From NCBI GenBank assembly GCA_904846265.1, contig CAJHAA010000016.1, positions 1 to 64,000 on the forward strand: a DNA stretch of 64,000 nucleotides. The letters run 5' to 3'. Of this stretch, positions 17,534 through 26,464 are shown in pieces. The notes beneath the pieces were generated by a model that had not been told where the DNA came from, did no database searches, and was given only the letters and a program-made list of their open reading frames with translations. Position numbers and translations under genes: made by a program. Origin of the DNA: Psychrobacter immobilis (GTDB lineage: Bacteria; Pseudomonadota; Gammaproteobacteria; Pseudomonadales; Moraxellaceae). Within the stretch, counting starts at the first letter, position 1. Every line of letters begins with the position of its first letter.

Positions 17534-18346
17534 ATGTCAGGGAATAATTCAATGGGTTCTGCACCTTCGTTGTTAGATTCAGGCGAGGTGGCTTCAAAGG
17601 TCTCAGCAACTGGTCTAGATAAGCGTATCAGTAGTCAGTCGCTGGTAGACATCATGTATGACGGCTTTTACTTGGTGTTTTTATTGCGCAATCATTATTT
17701 CAGTACAGAGCCGCGACAATTTCGTCAAAAAATATATGATTTCTTAGATAAATTCGAGATGAATGCGCGCAAAAAAGGATTTCTGTCAGAAGATATCCAT
17801 GAAGCTAAGTATGCGTATTGTGCGTTGATTGATGAGACCATCATGACCTCGCAAGAGCCAGAGTTTCAAACCCTCAAAGATGCTTGGGAGCTAAATCCTT
17901 TGCAATTGGATTTATTTGGCTCACAAATTGCTGGTAATGAGTTCTTTGAGCGTTTAGATGGTCTACGCGAGCAAGGAGAGAGGCGTCTACCTGCTCTGGA
18001 GGTCTATCACTATGCGATGCTACTTGGCTTTCAAGGAAAGTATCGTTTAGAGGCGCCAGAGAAAATTCGTTATCTTATCTCACGCTTAGGGGATGAAATT
18101 GAGCATCTACGGGGTAATAAGAACGAGTTTTCGCCTTTTTGGGCGATACCGGACCAAATCAAGCACACGCTCACGAGCGAAACGCCACTATGGGTCATAC
18201 TCACGGTCATGGCAGTGTTGTTGACCGCGATATTTGCTACCATATGGCAGTTTACCAATAGTTTCTCGAATGAGCAGCTGTCAGCATACGACAATGTGAT
18301 TCAAGAAAACAAAGAGCAAGCTCATATCTCAATTTTTCTACCTTAA
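17534..18346 (+). CDS. tssL: T6SS inner-membrane protein TssL (DotU/IcmH)
   Basis: The product has 270 residues. The cytoplasmic DotU domain (about 35-200) carries FRQKIYDFLDKFEMNARKKG and AKYAYCALIDETIM, the conserved DotU patterns. One membrane helix follows at about 214-238 (TPLWVILTVMAVLLTAIFAT) and then a short periplasmic tail. There is no C-terminal OmpA domain; the separate OmpA protein of the leftward operon may supply the cell-wall contact. AGGA lies 7 bases before the ATG. It ends the rightward operon and is separated from tssK by 114 bases. Confidence 0.93.
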   Translation: MSGNNSMGSAPSLLDSGEVASKVSATGLDKRISSQSLVDIMYDGFYLVFLLRNHYFSTEPRQFRQKIYDFLDKFEMNARKKGFLSEDIHEAKYAYCALIDETIMTSQEPEFQTLKDAWELNPLQLDLFGSQIAGNEFFERLDGLREQGERRLPALEVYHYAMLLGFQGKYRLEAPEKIRYLISRLGDEIEHLRGNKNEFSPFWAIPDQIKHTLTSETPLWVILTVMAVLLTAIFATIWQFTNSFSNEQLSAYDNVIQENKEQAHISIFLP

Positions 18347-18378
18347 TTATTTTCCTTACTTTAAATGCTAACTTTTTT

Positions 18379-18426
18379 AACAGTTTTTATTTCAGCTGCA
18401 TACGTTGTGCTGAAATAGAAACTGTT
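18379..18426 (+). terminator. Long stem-loop after tssL
   Basis: AACAGTTTTTATTTCAGC (18379-18396) pairs with GCTGAAATAGAAACTGTT (18409-18426) with few mismatches and a 12-base loop. It lies 33 bases past the tssL stop. No U-run follows, so it may slow degradation or act with Rho rather than as a classical terminator. Confidence 0.5.
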
Positions 18427-18513
18427 AGGACAGCCCCGATTGTTATATCGTTGGCTACTTATTTTTCTACTGAGTTTTATATAAGTTTCTTTATGCCAAT
18501 GAAAAGAACAGCA

Positions 18514-18545
18514 ATAAAAAAACCCTCATCAAAGAGATGAGGGTT
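18514..18545 (-). terminator. Rho-independent terminator of tRNA-Asn
   Basis: On the minus strand a perfect 10-bp stem AACCCTCATC/GATGAGGGTT with a 5-base loop is followed by a run of seven T residues, about 55 bases beyond the 3' end of the tRNA. Confidence 0.88.
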
Positions 18546-18600
18546 TTGGCAAATGCCATAATTGAATTAAAGATAATTCAAGAAATTTACAACTAAAATG

Positions 18601-18676
18601 TGGCTCTCCAACCTGGGCTCGAACCAGGGACACACGGATTAACAGTCCGTTGCTCTACCAACTGAGCTATTGGAGA
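18601..18676 (-). tRNA. tRNA-Asn (anticodon GTT)
   Basis: The 76-nt cloverleaf on the minus strand begins TCTCCAATAGCTCAG, has D-loop GTTGGTAGAGC and anticodon loop ACTGTTAAT with GTT at its centre, T-arm GGTTCGAGCCC, and encoded CCA at 18601-18603. The acceptor stem TCTCCAA/TTGGAGA pairs fully. It stands alone with its own terminator. I saw no integrase gene or duplicated tRNA end nearby. Confidence 0.97.
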
Positions 18677-18976
18677 ATAAGCTGCAAGTGTTTAAAACCT
18701 TACAACGAGCCTTAGAAGCCTCTAACGAGTTCTTGCTAAGTGGGGCGTATTCTAGCAAAAATAAAAAATACGTCAAGCCTTTTTTGCATAATTATCAAAG
18801 ATAATTATTTTAATAAGGGGATAAGGCTTTTTTCGAGGTTTTTTGCCAAAAAAACTCCCAATTGTGAGATGAATAAAAAGACGCCACATAAAGGGATAGG
18901 TGGCGTCTTCGTTTATAAGCACATGTTTAAGCACATGTCTAAGCATAGTAATTTTAAGACAGTGGCTGTTTAGTCT
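18677..18976. other. Intergenic stretch between tRNA-Asn and aminotransferase gene
   Basis: This holds the tRNA-Asn promoter side and, near its right end, the aminotransferase terminator. A plus-strand open frame of 77 codons (18740-18973) has no convincing ribosome site and runs through the terminator, so I do not call it. Confidence 0.5.
18875..18912 (-). terminator. Rho-independent terminator of the aminotransferase gene
   Basis: On the minus strand AGACGCCAC pairs with GTGGCGTCT (18880-18887 with 18900-18907, extended by one pair) and a T-run follows at 18875-18879. It lies about 65 bases after the stop codon. Confidence 0.8.
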
Positions 18977-20179
18977 TTATTCAGCAACGTCTAGATCAGC
19001 CACCGCTTTTTTGATACGTGATAAGGCATCTTTTAGCGTTGCTTCATCAGTTGCGTAAGAGATGCGCATATAGCCACCAAGACCAAAGGCGTCACCAGGC
19101 ACCACTGCGACGCCAACCTTCTCTAACAACCATGCTGAAAATTCAGTACATGATGACAGACCAGCAGCTTTGATGAGTGGTTTGATGTCAGGATACACGT
19201 AGAAAGCGCCATCAGGACGCAGACAGGTAATACCTTTAATCGCGTTCAAACCATCAACGACTAGATCACAACGCTTTTCAAAGGCTTCTACCATCGGCGT
19301 GAGCACGCTTTGATCACCACTGATAGCGGCTTCAGCAGCAACTTGGCTGATCGATGTTGGGCATGAGGTTGACTGTGATTGTACTTTTTTCATTGCCCCA
19401 ATCAGCTTGGCAGGGCCACCAGCATAACCAATACGCCAGCCAGTCATCGCATATGCTTTTGACACGCCATTTAAAATAATCGCCCGTTCTTTTAGCTCAG
19501 GTGCTGCATTCAGAATATTGTAGAACTTATCGCCCGTCCAGCTGATGTGCTCATACATGTCATCTGACACAACATAAACTTGTGGGTGCTTTTTCAGCAC
19601 TTCAGCGATGGCTTTTAGCTCATCCAACGTGTAAATCATACCGGTTGGGTTAGAGGGGCTGTTTAGTACCAGCATTTTAGTTTTGTCAGTGATGGCGTCT
19701 TCTAATTGCTCAGCGGTGATTTTGAAATCTTGCTCAGCGGGGCATTTGACGATGACTGGCACACCTTCTGCAATGATGACCATGTCAGGATAGCTGACCC
19801 AGTAAGGTGCTGGAATGATGACTTCATCACTTGGATTGATAAAGGCTTGCGCAAGGTTAAAAAATGATTGTTTACCACCGACCGATACCAAAATTTCATT
19901 GGGCTCATAGCTGATGTTATTGTCACGTTTGAACTTCTCAATGATGGCTTTTTTGAGCTCTGGCGTACCATCGACAGCGGTGTATTTGGTAAAACCGTCA
20001 TTAATGGCATCGATGGCTGCTTTTTTGATGTGCTCTGGCGTATCAAAATCAGGTTCACCCGCACCCAGACCGATAATGTCTTTACCAGCTGCTTTTAGCT
20101 CTTTGGCTTTATTGGTAATCGCTAGTGTAGGTGATGGCTTGATGTTGTTGACGCGGTCAGACAGTTGCAATTCGCTCAT
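18977..20179 (-). CDS. aspC: Aspartate-type aminotransferase (class I, PLP-dependent)
   Basis: The product has 400 residues, normal for class I aminotransferases of the I-gamma group (aspartate aminotransferase of the Thermus/Rhizobium kind). Visible are GLGAGEPDFDTP near the start, NSPSNPTGMIY (PLP-contacting Asn), VVSDDMYEHISW, the Schiff-base lysine in NGVSKAYAMTGWRIGYAGGP and the substrate arginine in GGYMRISYA. It probably moves an amino group between aspartate and 2-oxoglutarate, though prephenate or other substrates occur in this subgroup. AAGGATC precedes the ATG. The gene is monocistronic with its own terminator. Confidence 0.85.
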   Translation of the reverse strand: MSELQLSDRVNNIKPSPTLAITNKAKELKAAGKDIIGLGAGEPDFDTPEHIKKAAIDAINDGFTKYTAVDGTPELKKAIIEKFKRDNNISYEPNEILVSVGGKQSFFNLAQAFINPSDEVIIPAPYWVSYPDMVIIAEGVPVIVKCPAEQDFKITAEQLEDAITDKTKMLVLNSPSNPTGMIYTLDELKAIAEVLKKHPQVYVVSDDMYEHISWTGDKFYNILNAAPELKERAIILNGVSKAYAMTGWRIGYAGGPAKLIGAMKKVQSQSTSCPTSISQVAAEAAISGDQSVLTPMVEAFEKRCDLVVDGLNAIKGITCLRPDGAFYVYPDIKPLIKAAGLSSCTEFSAWLLEKVGVAVVPGDAFGLGGYMRISYATDEATLKDALSRIKKAVADLDVAE

Positions 20180-20716
20180 GAGAGATCCTTTTTATAGTGG
20201 AGTGGGATTGGTGAAGCACTATCATTAATTGTATAACGTTTGAGATGTCATTAGGACACGATATCAGGCAGTTTCAAAAACTGCCGCAACGGAAGTTTTT
20301 GAAAATAAATAACCGTTAATAAACATAAGCGCTTTTAACAGGTTGAATATTTTCATGATAAATACGTTGACTAATCAGCCCTTTAATTCAAATATATTTT
20401 TGATTTTTAGTATTGTAGCATGCCGTAATTACGCTGTCTTATAAGGCTAGTAACATAAAACGACAGACCTAAGAGCAATTTTTCCAGTGCGCGAGAGTAG
20501 ACAGGTTCAGTCAATTTAGAGACGCATTGATTGCGAAACCACAACAATAAATCGATAGCCTTACGCTATGATTGTTTAGATTTAATAAATAAAATGGATG
20601 ATACCTTAATGAAAAAGGGTTAATGCCATCAGCTGACTAAAGATGATACGCAAGTGTTTGACACCTGAATGCATGGTAAGTTTTGTACTATCAGCACAAA
20701 TAAAAGGACGTTTACG
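20180..20716. promoter_or_regulatory. Divergent promoter region between aminotransferase and SDR genes
   Basis: This is a 537-base gap without a credible gene. It must hold both promoters. The most distinct content is the pair of overlapping inverted repeats at 20267-20304. A TTGACA at 20658-20663 lacks a good -10 at 17 bases, so I do not call a promoter on it. Confidence 0.5.
20267..20304. repeat. Two overlapping, mutually exclusive inverted repeats
   Basis: GGCAGTTT-CAA-AAACTGCC (20267-20285) is a perfect 8-bp stem. TTTCAAAAACT (20272-20282) also pairs perfectly over 11 bp with AGTTTTTGAAA (20294-20304). Both stems use the bases 20272-20282, so only one can form at a time, as in an attenuator. 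It lies about 90 bases upstream of the aminotransferase ATG. Confidence 0.6.
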
Positions 20717-21454
20717 ATGACTGACTCTACTAAGAAATTACATATACTTATTACTGGCGCGACGTCTGGTATTGGCAATCAATTGGCAAAAGACTATCTA
20801 CTAGACGGTCATCATGTCTATGCCGTTGGTCGAGACGATAGCGCATTGGCTGAGCTTGAGTCATTAGGCGCAGAAACGGTTGACTTAGATCTCATGGATC
20901 GGGATAAAGTTATCGACGCTTTTGGAAAAATTGAAGAGGTTGATTTGGCGATTTGTGGCGCTGGCATGTGCGAATATTTGGACATGCCAAACTTCGATAG
21001 CGCCTCATTTATGAAAGTGATGTCGGTAAATATGGGTACGTTGTCACATGCTATCGAAGGGATATTGCCAAAGCTAATCGCCTCAAAAGGTCGCTTGGTG
21101 GGCATTGGTTCAGCATCTGCTTATGTGCCATTTGCTCGTGCCGAAGCTTATGGCAGCTCAAAGGCTGCCGTCCATTACCTAATGAAAACTTTGCAAATTA
21201 GCCTTGCACCGCATGATGTGTCGGTAAGCTTGGTCGTGCCTGGTTTTGTCGAGACGCCAATGACTAAGCAAAACGATTTTCCCATGCCCTTTATCCAAAC
21301 AACAGCGCAGGCAAGCAAAGCTATTCGTGATGGTATCGCGAGTGGTCACGATGTGATTGAATTTCCCAAAAAGCTCACTTTACCGCTAAAGGTATTGGGT
21401 ACGTTGCCAGATTTGGTGTGGCAGCAAGTCAGTGAAAAAATTAATAAAAAATAG
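20717..21454 (+). CDS. Short-chain dehydrogenase/reductase, first gene of a lipid-modification operon
   Basis: The product has 245 residues and a Rossmann fold. The NAD(P)-binding TGATSGIG is at about 12-19, the NAG position reads ICGAG, the catalytic Ser lies in GSASAY and the YxxxK is YGSSK. I start at the ATG at 20717, which has AAAGGA 8 bases before; the frame extends 16 codons further up but without a ribosome site. SDRs of this kind recur in front of the FAD protein/DUF1365/cyclopropane synthase cluster found next. The substrate is unknown, probably a lipid intermediate (inference). Confidence 0.8.
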   Translation: MTDSTKKLHILITGATSGIGNQLAKDYLLDGHHVYAVGRDDSALAELESLGAETVDLDLMDRDKVIDAFGKIEEVDLAICGAGMCEYLDMPNFDSASFMKVMSVNMGTLSHAIEGILPKLIASKGRLVGIGSASAYVPFARAEAYGSSKAAVHYLMKTLQISLAPHDVSVSLVVPGFVETPMTKQNDFPMPFIQTTAQASKAIRDGIASGHDVIEFPKKLTLPLKVLGTLPDLVWQQVSEKINKK

Positions 21455-21511
21455 CTTATATTGAAAAATGGCAAAAAATAAATTACTAAAAATATGGAAA
21501 GGAACGCATCA

Positions 21512-23227
21512 ATGCTGTTTAACCGCCGTAAACGTAAGAACCTAGAGACAGTCTCTCATGAAGCCAGCAGCCTCTCAAAACAGACGACTAACGCTCAAGC
21601 TAAAAAACGTATTGCTATCATTGGCTCAGGTGTATCAGGATTGACTTGCGCTCATTATCTGGTGGCGCAACATGAAGTGACAGTGTTTGAGGCTAATGAT
21701 TATATTGGCGGTCATGTAAATACCATCGATGTGGCGCTACAAGACGGCAAAAAAGCAAAGAGCAGCAATGTGGAAAACAGTGCCATAGATACTGGCTTTA
21801 TCGTCTTCAATGAGCGTACTTATCCCAATTTCTTTCGTCTACTGCATGAGCTGCAAGTGCCGTTTCAATCGACTGACATGAGCTTTTCGGTAAAGAATAC
21901 AGCGCGCCATTTTGAATACAATGGTCACACGCTCAATACTTTATTATCGCAGCGTAAGAATGTTTTCAATCCAAAGTTTTGGCAATTTATCAAAGATATT
22001 CTACAGTTCAATAAACATATCAAGCAGCTACGCCAAGACTACGAAATAGCACGTGTTAAAGGGCAAGATGTTAGCATTTTTACTGAGCAAACACTGGGCA
22101 GCTATCTCACAGAAAAAAGCTATGGCAAGCTGTTTATAGATAACTATTTGCTGCCAATGGTTTCTGCCATTTGGTCAACCAGTCTGCATGAAGTACAAGA
22201 CTTCCCACTGGTGTTTTTTGCACAGTTCTTTGACAATCATGGCTTGCTTGATGTGGTTAATCGTCCGCAGTGGTTTACGATTAGAGGTGGCTCAAAACAG
22301 TACGTCAATAAGTTGATTCCACGCTTCATCAAAGTGGGCGGTAAGGTGAGAGTAAACAGTCCAGTCCAGTCTGTGGTTCGCGATGGTGAGCAAGTATTAT
22401 TGACGGTTAAAAATAAAAGCATTACTGACAACAATATCGAAAGCTTAAACGAAAAATTGGTATTTGACGAAGTTATCTTTGCTTGTCATGCAGACACCGC
22501 GCTCAAAATTTTAACAGACGCCAGTAAGGATGAAAATGAGGTGCTGAGTCATTTTCGCTTTACCAAAAATACCGCCGTACTGCATACCGATGTCAGTGTC
22601 CTACCGAACAAGCCATTGGCGTGGGCCAGCTGGAATTATCTGATTGATGAGAGTCTCGCAAATCAAAAAGCGCAAACATCAGCAAAACCAGTGCTGACTT
22701 ATCACATGAATATTCTGCAACGCCTGACCAAAAAGCACAATTATTTGGTTACGCTGAATCCAGAAACCGTTCATGAAAATGTTGATGATAAGCACGTCAT
22801 CAAGCGCATCGATTATAGCCATCCTGTGTTTGATAAAGCGATGATTAAGGCGCAAAGCAGATGGTCGAGTATCTCTGGTAACGACATGCACACACATTTT
22901 TGCGGTGCCTATTGGTTTAATGGTTTTCATGAAGATGGCGTACGTAGCGGTCTACGTGTTTGTCAAGCGCTCGGCTATGATATTGCGATAAAGGACGAGG
23001 TTGATCCGACTCATCTGCCTGATGCCGAGAGCGCACATACGCCGTTTCGTTATAAGGACCTACCGGTAAAGGCAGATAGCAAATTGCGCACACTTAATAA
23101 GCGTGAGGTGGTCACGGCGCTCACCAATCAGGAGCTGATTGAGTATATTGAACGTTTACAACCGACTGTTAAAAGTGATGAACCAAAGCGAAAGCGTCGC
23201 TTATTTGGCCGTCATAAAATGCAGTGA
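21512..23227 (+). CDS. FAD-dependent amine-oxidase-like protein (COG2907 type)
   Basis: The product has about 571 residues. The dinucleotide-binding motif IAIIGSGVSGLTCAHYLV lies near residue 30, followed by the acidic VFEANDYIGGHVNTI. Then come DTGFIVFNERTYPNF, the substrate-domain pattern LPMVSAIWSTSLHEV and, late, the FAD contact HFCGAYWFNGFHEDGVRSGL. This family always travels with DUF1365 and a cyclopropane-fatty-acid-type synthase. It is thought to oxidise or desaturate membrane fatty acyl chains (known context, exact reaction unclear). AAAGGA lies 8 bases before the chosen ATG; an ATG 18 bases upstream sits ahead of that site. It overlaps or abuts DUF1365. Confidence 0.85.
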   Translation: MLFNRRKRKNLETVSHEASSLSKQTTNAQAKKRIAIIGSGVSGLTCAHYLVAQHEVTVFEANDYIGGHVNTIDVALQDGKKAKSSNVENSAIDTGFIVFNERTYPNFFRLLHELQVPFQSTDMSFSVKNTARHFEYNGHTLNTLLSQRKNVFNPKFWQFIKDILQFNKHIKQLRQDYEIARVKGQDVSIFTEQTLGSYLTEKSYGKLFIDNYLLPMVSAIWSTSLHEVQDFPLVFFAQFFDNHGLLDVVNRPQWFTIRGGSKQYVNKLIPRFIKVGGKVRVNSPVQSVVRDGEQVLLTVKNKSITDNNIESLNEKLVFDEVIFACHADTALKILTDASKDENEVLSHFRFTKNTAVLHTDVSVLPNKPLAWASWNYLIDESLANQKAQTSAKPVLTYHMNILQRLTKKHNYLVTLNPETVHENVDDKHVIKRIDYSHPVFDKAMIKAQSRWSSISGNDMHTHFCGAYWFNGFHEDGVRSGLRVCQALGYDIAIKDEVDPTHLPDAESAHTPFRYKDLPVKADSKLRTLNKREVVTALTNQELIEYIERLQPTVKSDEPKRKRRLFGRHKMQ

Positions 23228-23268
23228 TTTTGGCAGTGAAATCAACGAACACTATTGAAGAAAGTGCT

Positions 23269-24249
23269 ATGTCTATTGAAACCGACACGCCTAATAAGCT
23301 GTTACCCCATCAGTTGTTTCATGGGACGACTTGGCACAGTCGGTTACTGCCAAGTGTGCATAAGTTTGCGTACCCATACCGTTATTGGGGCATCAATATC
23401 AGCGCATTGGCTAAAGGGCTGGAGCTTCCTGAAGTAAGTATAGGTATGAGTAGCAAAAATAAGCTTTTAAAAAAGTTGCTTTCAAAAAGGTGGCTGGTCA
23501 AAGGATTACCATTATTTTCAGCAAAGAAAAAAGCCTTGCAGCAGTTTTGTCCTGATGATTACTTACAAGGTCTACCTGTACAAGAGTTAAATAGCCTAAG
23601 TAATTTATCAATGAGTGATAAGCAGGATAATTGTCGTTCAAATTCTGTTCAAGCACTTAATCATCGCTTAAACCAAGCGTTTACTGAGCAAGCGGGTAGT
23701 GCGCCAACAGGCGATATTATTGGAATGCTCGTTTGCCGCAATGCGGGCATATATTTTAGTCCAGTCAATTTTTATTTAGGTTTCGATGAGCAGCAGATAC
23801 CGTCCCATTTATTGGCTGAAGTCTCTAATACACCATGGGATAAGCGCCATTATTATGGGTTTACACTCAATGGCGCAAATACTGAATTTTGTCATAATAA
23901 AGATTTTCATGTCTCACCTTTTAACCCGATCGATCAGCTATATCGTTGGCAGGTTAAGGTAAAAAATCAGCCGGATAATTGCTTGCAAGTTCGTATTGCT
24001 ATTGATATCAGCGATGAGCGCGGTGAGGTATTAAAAACAGGTATAAAAATGGCTGGCGTTCCAATGACCGCCACAACGATTCGCAACAGTTTGCGAAAAA
24101 ACCCGCTAATGAACATGACCTCTGTAGCCCGTATTTATTGGCATGCTTTCAAGCTTTATGCGATCAAAAAAGTGCCTTATATTCATTATGATGAAAAACT
24201 GGCCGATAGCCAACAGAACAAAGCACCGACTCCAAAAGATATTCTTTGA
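23269..24249 (+). CDS. DUF1365 family protein
   Basis: The product has 326 residues from the ATG at 23269. A GTG at 23224, overlapping the upstream stop as GTGA, would add 15 residues. The family start H.TTWHSRLLPSVHKFAYPY is clear, then FLGY-like NFYLGFDEQ, HNKDFHVSPFNPI and WHAFKLYAIKKVPYI. No enzymatic motif is visible. DUF1365 is of unknown function but lies almost always between the FAD protein and the cyclopropane synthase, so a role in the same acyl-chain modification is likely. A poorly conserved insert at about 55-130 is rich in Lys/Ser/Asn. Confidence 0.85.
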   Translation: MSIETDTPNKLLPHQLFHGTTWHSRLLPSVHKFAYPYRYWGINISALAKGLELPEVSIGMSSKNKLLKKLLSKRWLVKGLPLFSAKKKALQQFCPDDYLQGLPVQELNSLSNLSMSDKQDNCRSNSVQALNHRLNQAFTEQAGSAPTGDIIGMLVCRNAGIYFSPVNFYLGFDEQQIPSHLLAEVSNTPWDKRHYYGFTLNGANTEFCHNKDFHVSPFNPIDQLYRWQVKVKNQPDNCLQVRIAIDISDERGEVLKTGIKMAGVPMTATTIRNSLRKNPLMNMTSVARIYWHAFKLYAIKKVPYIHYDEKLADSQQNKAPTPKDIL

Positions 24250-24332
24250 TAGTTGAAGGGCTAACGATCAGCCAAAGAAATTTATCAGCTTAACGCTTAA
24301 GCATAGAGCATTTAAACAAGGATGAATATACG

Positions 24333-25826
24333 ATGTCAGCACGACCAACCGACCGAGCACCCGTTTCAACATTAGGAAAATTGACCGCACAGATGAGTAA
24401 AGTCGTCAATGAGAGCGTCATTTTTCAGCCCGTCAGTACGGGAATGAATCAATTGGCAAGAAAACTCATCTTTCGCGCATTAGCGCATATCCAGTTTGGT
24501 AGCTTGACTATAGTCGAAGCATTCGATGAGCAAGCACCTAATACCGTTAGCTTCGGTAAAGTATCCGATAGTGTCGCGAGCAGTTCGGCAGTGGGTCGCC
24601 ATTCACTACACGTTACCTTGATGATTCATGATCCTGCTGTCTATCGGCAGCTGTTGCTTGGCGGCTCTATTGCGCTAGCAGACAGCTATATCAATGGTGA
24701 GTGGGATACGGACGATTTGACCGGGCTGATTCGGTTGGCAGCGCGTAACTTGGCGGTGTTGAATAAGTTAGAGAACCGCTTTGCAGGTGTGAGTAAGGCG
24801 TTTGAAAAAGCGAAGCATCGGCTACGCAGTAATGATCAGTCTGGTGCCAAGTCCAATATTTTAGCGCATTATGATTTGGGCAATGATATGTATCAGCGGT
24901 TTTTGGACGATACGATGATGTATTCAGCGGCAGTCTATCGTACGCCTGATGTATCACTGAGCGCAGCGCAGCAGCATAAACTGGCGCTCATTTGCCAGCG
25001 ATTACAATTGACGCCTGATGATCATGTGATAGAAATTGGCACAGGGTGGGGTGGTTTTGCTATTTATGCCGCCACACATTATGGCTGTCACATAACGACG
25101 ACGACCATCTCTGACGCCCAGTATGACGAGGCGCAGCGCCGAGTCGATGCGGCAGGACTGTCTGATAAAATCACCCTGCTGAAGCAAGATTATCGTGAGC
25201 TGACAGGGCAGTACGACAAGCTAGTCAGTATCGAGATGATTGAAGCCGTTGGGCACGAGTACTTACCGACGTTTTTTACCAAATGTAATAGCTTGCTCAA
25301 ACCCACAGGGCTGATGGTGCTGCAAGCGATTACTTTTAACGATCAAAACTACCAAGATTATGTTAATTCAGTCGATTTTATCCAAACGCACATTTTCCCT
25401 GGTGGTTGTTTGCTGTCTAATCAAGAGCTAAATACACAGTTTACGGAACAAACCGACATGGTCATCAAGCAGCTACATGATTACGGTTTTGACTATGCTC
25501 ATACCTTGCGCGACTGGCGTGCAGCGTTCATGGCACAGCGTGAAGAAATTAAGGGTCTTGGTTATGATGATGCCTTTATTCGCTTGTGGGATTTTTACTT
25601 TTGTTACTGTGAAGGTGGGTTTTTAGAGCGCACCATCGGCGTGGTGCAGTTGACCGCAGTGAAGCCGGATAATATTGATGTGATGCATTTCTCTGATTTG
25701 TCTTCTCATGACACCCTCACCGATGAGCAAAGCAGCCGCCTGATTCACGATATTATGAATTCTCATGAAAGCGGTAATGCCAACAGTGATGGCCAAGACG
25801 CCTCCAAACGAAACATAGCGTCTTAA
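24333..25826 (+). CDS. Cyclopropane-fatty-acyl-phospholipid-synthase-like methyltransferase
   Basis: The product has 497 residues. The SAM-binding motif EIGTGWGGFAIYAA lies at about 235-248. NILAHYDLGNDMYQRFLDDT is the CFA-synthase acyl pocket start, then VSIEMIEAVGHEYL and LQAITFNDQNYQDY, with the bicarbonate/Tyr site in FYFCYCEGGF. The enzyme adds a methylene or methyl group from S-adenosylmethionine to unsaturated acyl chains in the membrane. It is about 100 residues longer than E. coli Cfa, with an extra N-terminal domain, as usual for members in this cluster. Some relatives make methylated precursors of furan fatty acids, so I leave the symbol open. AAGGATG precedes the ATG. Confidence 0.88.
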   Translation: MSARPTDRAPVSTLGKLTAQMSKVVNESVIFQPVSTGMNQLARKLIFRALAHIQFGSLTIVEAFDEQAPNTVSFGKVSDSVASSSAVGRHSLHVTLMIHDPAVYRQLLLGGSIALADSYINGEWDTDDLTGLIRLAARNLAVLNKLENRFAGVSKAFEKAKHRLRSNDQSGAKSNILAHYDLGNDMYQRFLDDTMMYSAAVYRTPDVSLSAAQQHKLALICQRLQLTPDDHVIEIGTGWGGFAIYAATHYGCHITTTTISDAQYDEAQRRVDAAGLSDKITLLKQDYRELTGQYDKLVSIEMIEAVGHEYLPTFFTKCNSLLKPTGLMVLQAITFNDQNYQDYVNSVDFIQTHIFPGGCLLSNQELNTQFTEQTDMVIKQLHDYGFDYAHTLRDWRAAFMAQREEIKGLGYDDAFIRLWDFYFCYCEGGFLERTIGVVQLTAVKPDNIDVMHFSDLSSHDTLTDEQSSRLIHDIMNSHESGNANSDGQDASKRNIAS

Positions 25827-25927
25827 CAAGTTGCGTTTCAATAGGCAGTGTCTTAACAAGCACTGACTTAACAAGCGATGCTGGAAACAAGCTGGGATTA
25901 AAAAACGCTAATTAAAAGGATGTGGTT

Positions 25928-26338
25928 ATGGGTTATGTATTTATATATCTGGCTGCTGTGCTTATATTTTTGGGTATTGACGCAGTTTGGCTCAAGACTA
26001 TGACTGGCTTATTTTATGAAAAGCGTATCGGGCATCTGCTTGCCGATGAGCCAAACATGATTGCTGCTGGCGTGTTCTATATGTTTTATCTACTGGCTCT
26101 CTGTGTCTTGATTTTATATCCACAAATCAAAGCAGGCGCTTCGATTGGTCATATATTCTTGCTTGGTGGCCTAATAGGGCTGATGGCCTACGGTACTTAT
26201 GACTTTACCAGTTTAGCGTTGTACAAAGGTTTTACACTGGATACAGCGTTGGTTGATTTTGCTTGGGGCGGTATCTTGACAGGTTCAGTGAGCGCCATTG
26301 TCGCTTGGCTTGCTTATCGTTTTCATTGGTTGAGCTAA
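25928..26338 (+). CDS. DUF2177 membrane protein
   Basis: The product has 136 residues with four membrane helices. The start MGYVFIYLAAVLIFLGIDAV with WLK, the central AAGVFYMFYLLALCVLI and the late YGTYDFTSLALYKGF are the DUF2177 patterns. AAAGGA lies 7 bases before the ATG at 25928; a GTG two codons earlier is less likely. It follows the CFA-like gene by about 100 bases. DUF2177 genes recur in these lipid clusters; function is unknown. Confidence 0.85.
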   Translation: MGYVFIYLAAVLIFLGIDAVWLKTMTGLFYEKRIGHLLADEPNMIAAGVFYMFYLLALCVLILYPQIKAGASIGHIFLLGGLIGLMAYGTYDFTSLALYKGFTLDTALVDFAWGGILTGSVSAIVAWLAYRFHWLS

Positions 26339-26464
26339 AGTTAAATAGTTCAAAATTTACATAACCTAGACCATTCAATGACAGAGTGCCGTTTGTGCTC
26401 TCTTGTGCGCTGCTGTATAAATGATACTTACTATCAACACGCCCTAAATCATTCAAGGATTTTT

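Noticed and set aside
18601..18676. tRNA-Asn as an integration site for an island containing the T6SS locus
   Set aside because: No integrase gene and no duplicated tRNA 3' end were seen near either side.
20658..20691. TTGACA promoter for the SDR operon
   Set aside because: The -35 box is perfect, but no acceptable -10 lies 16-18 bases downstream.
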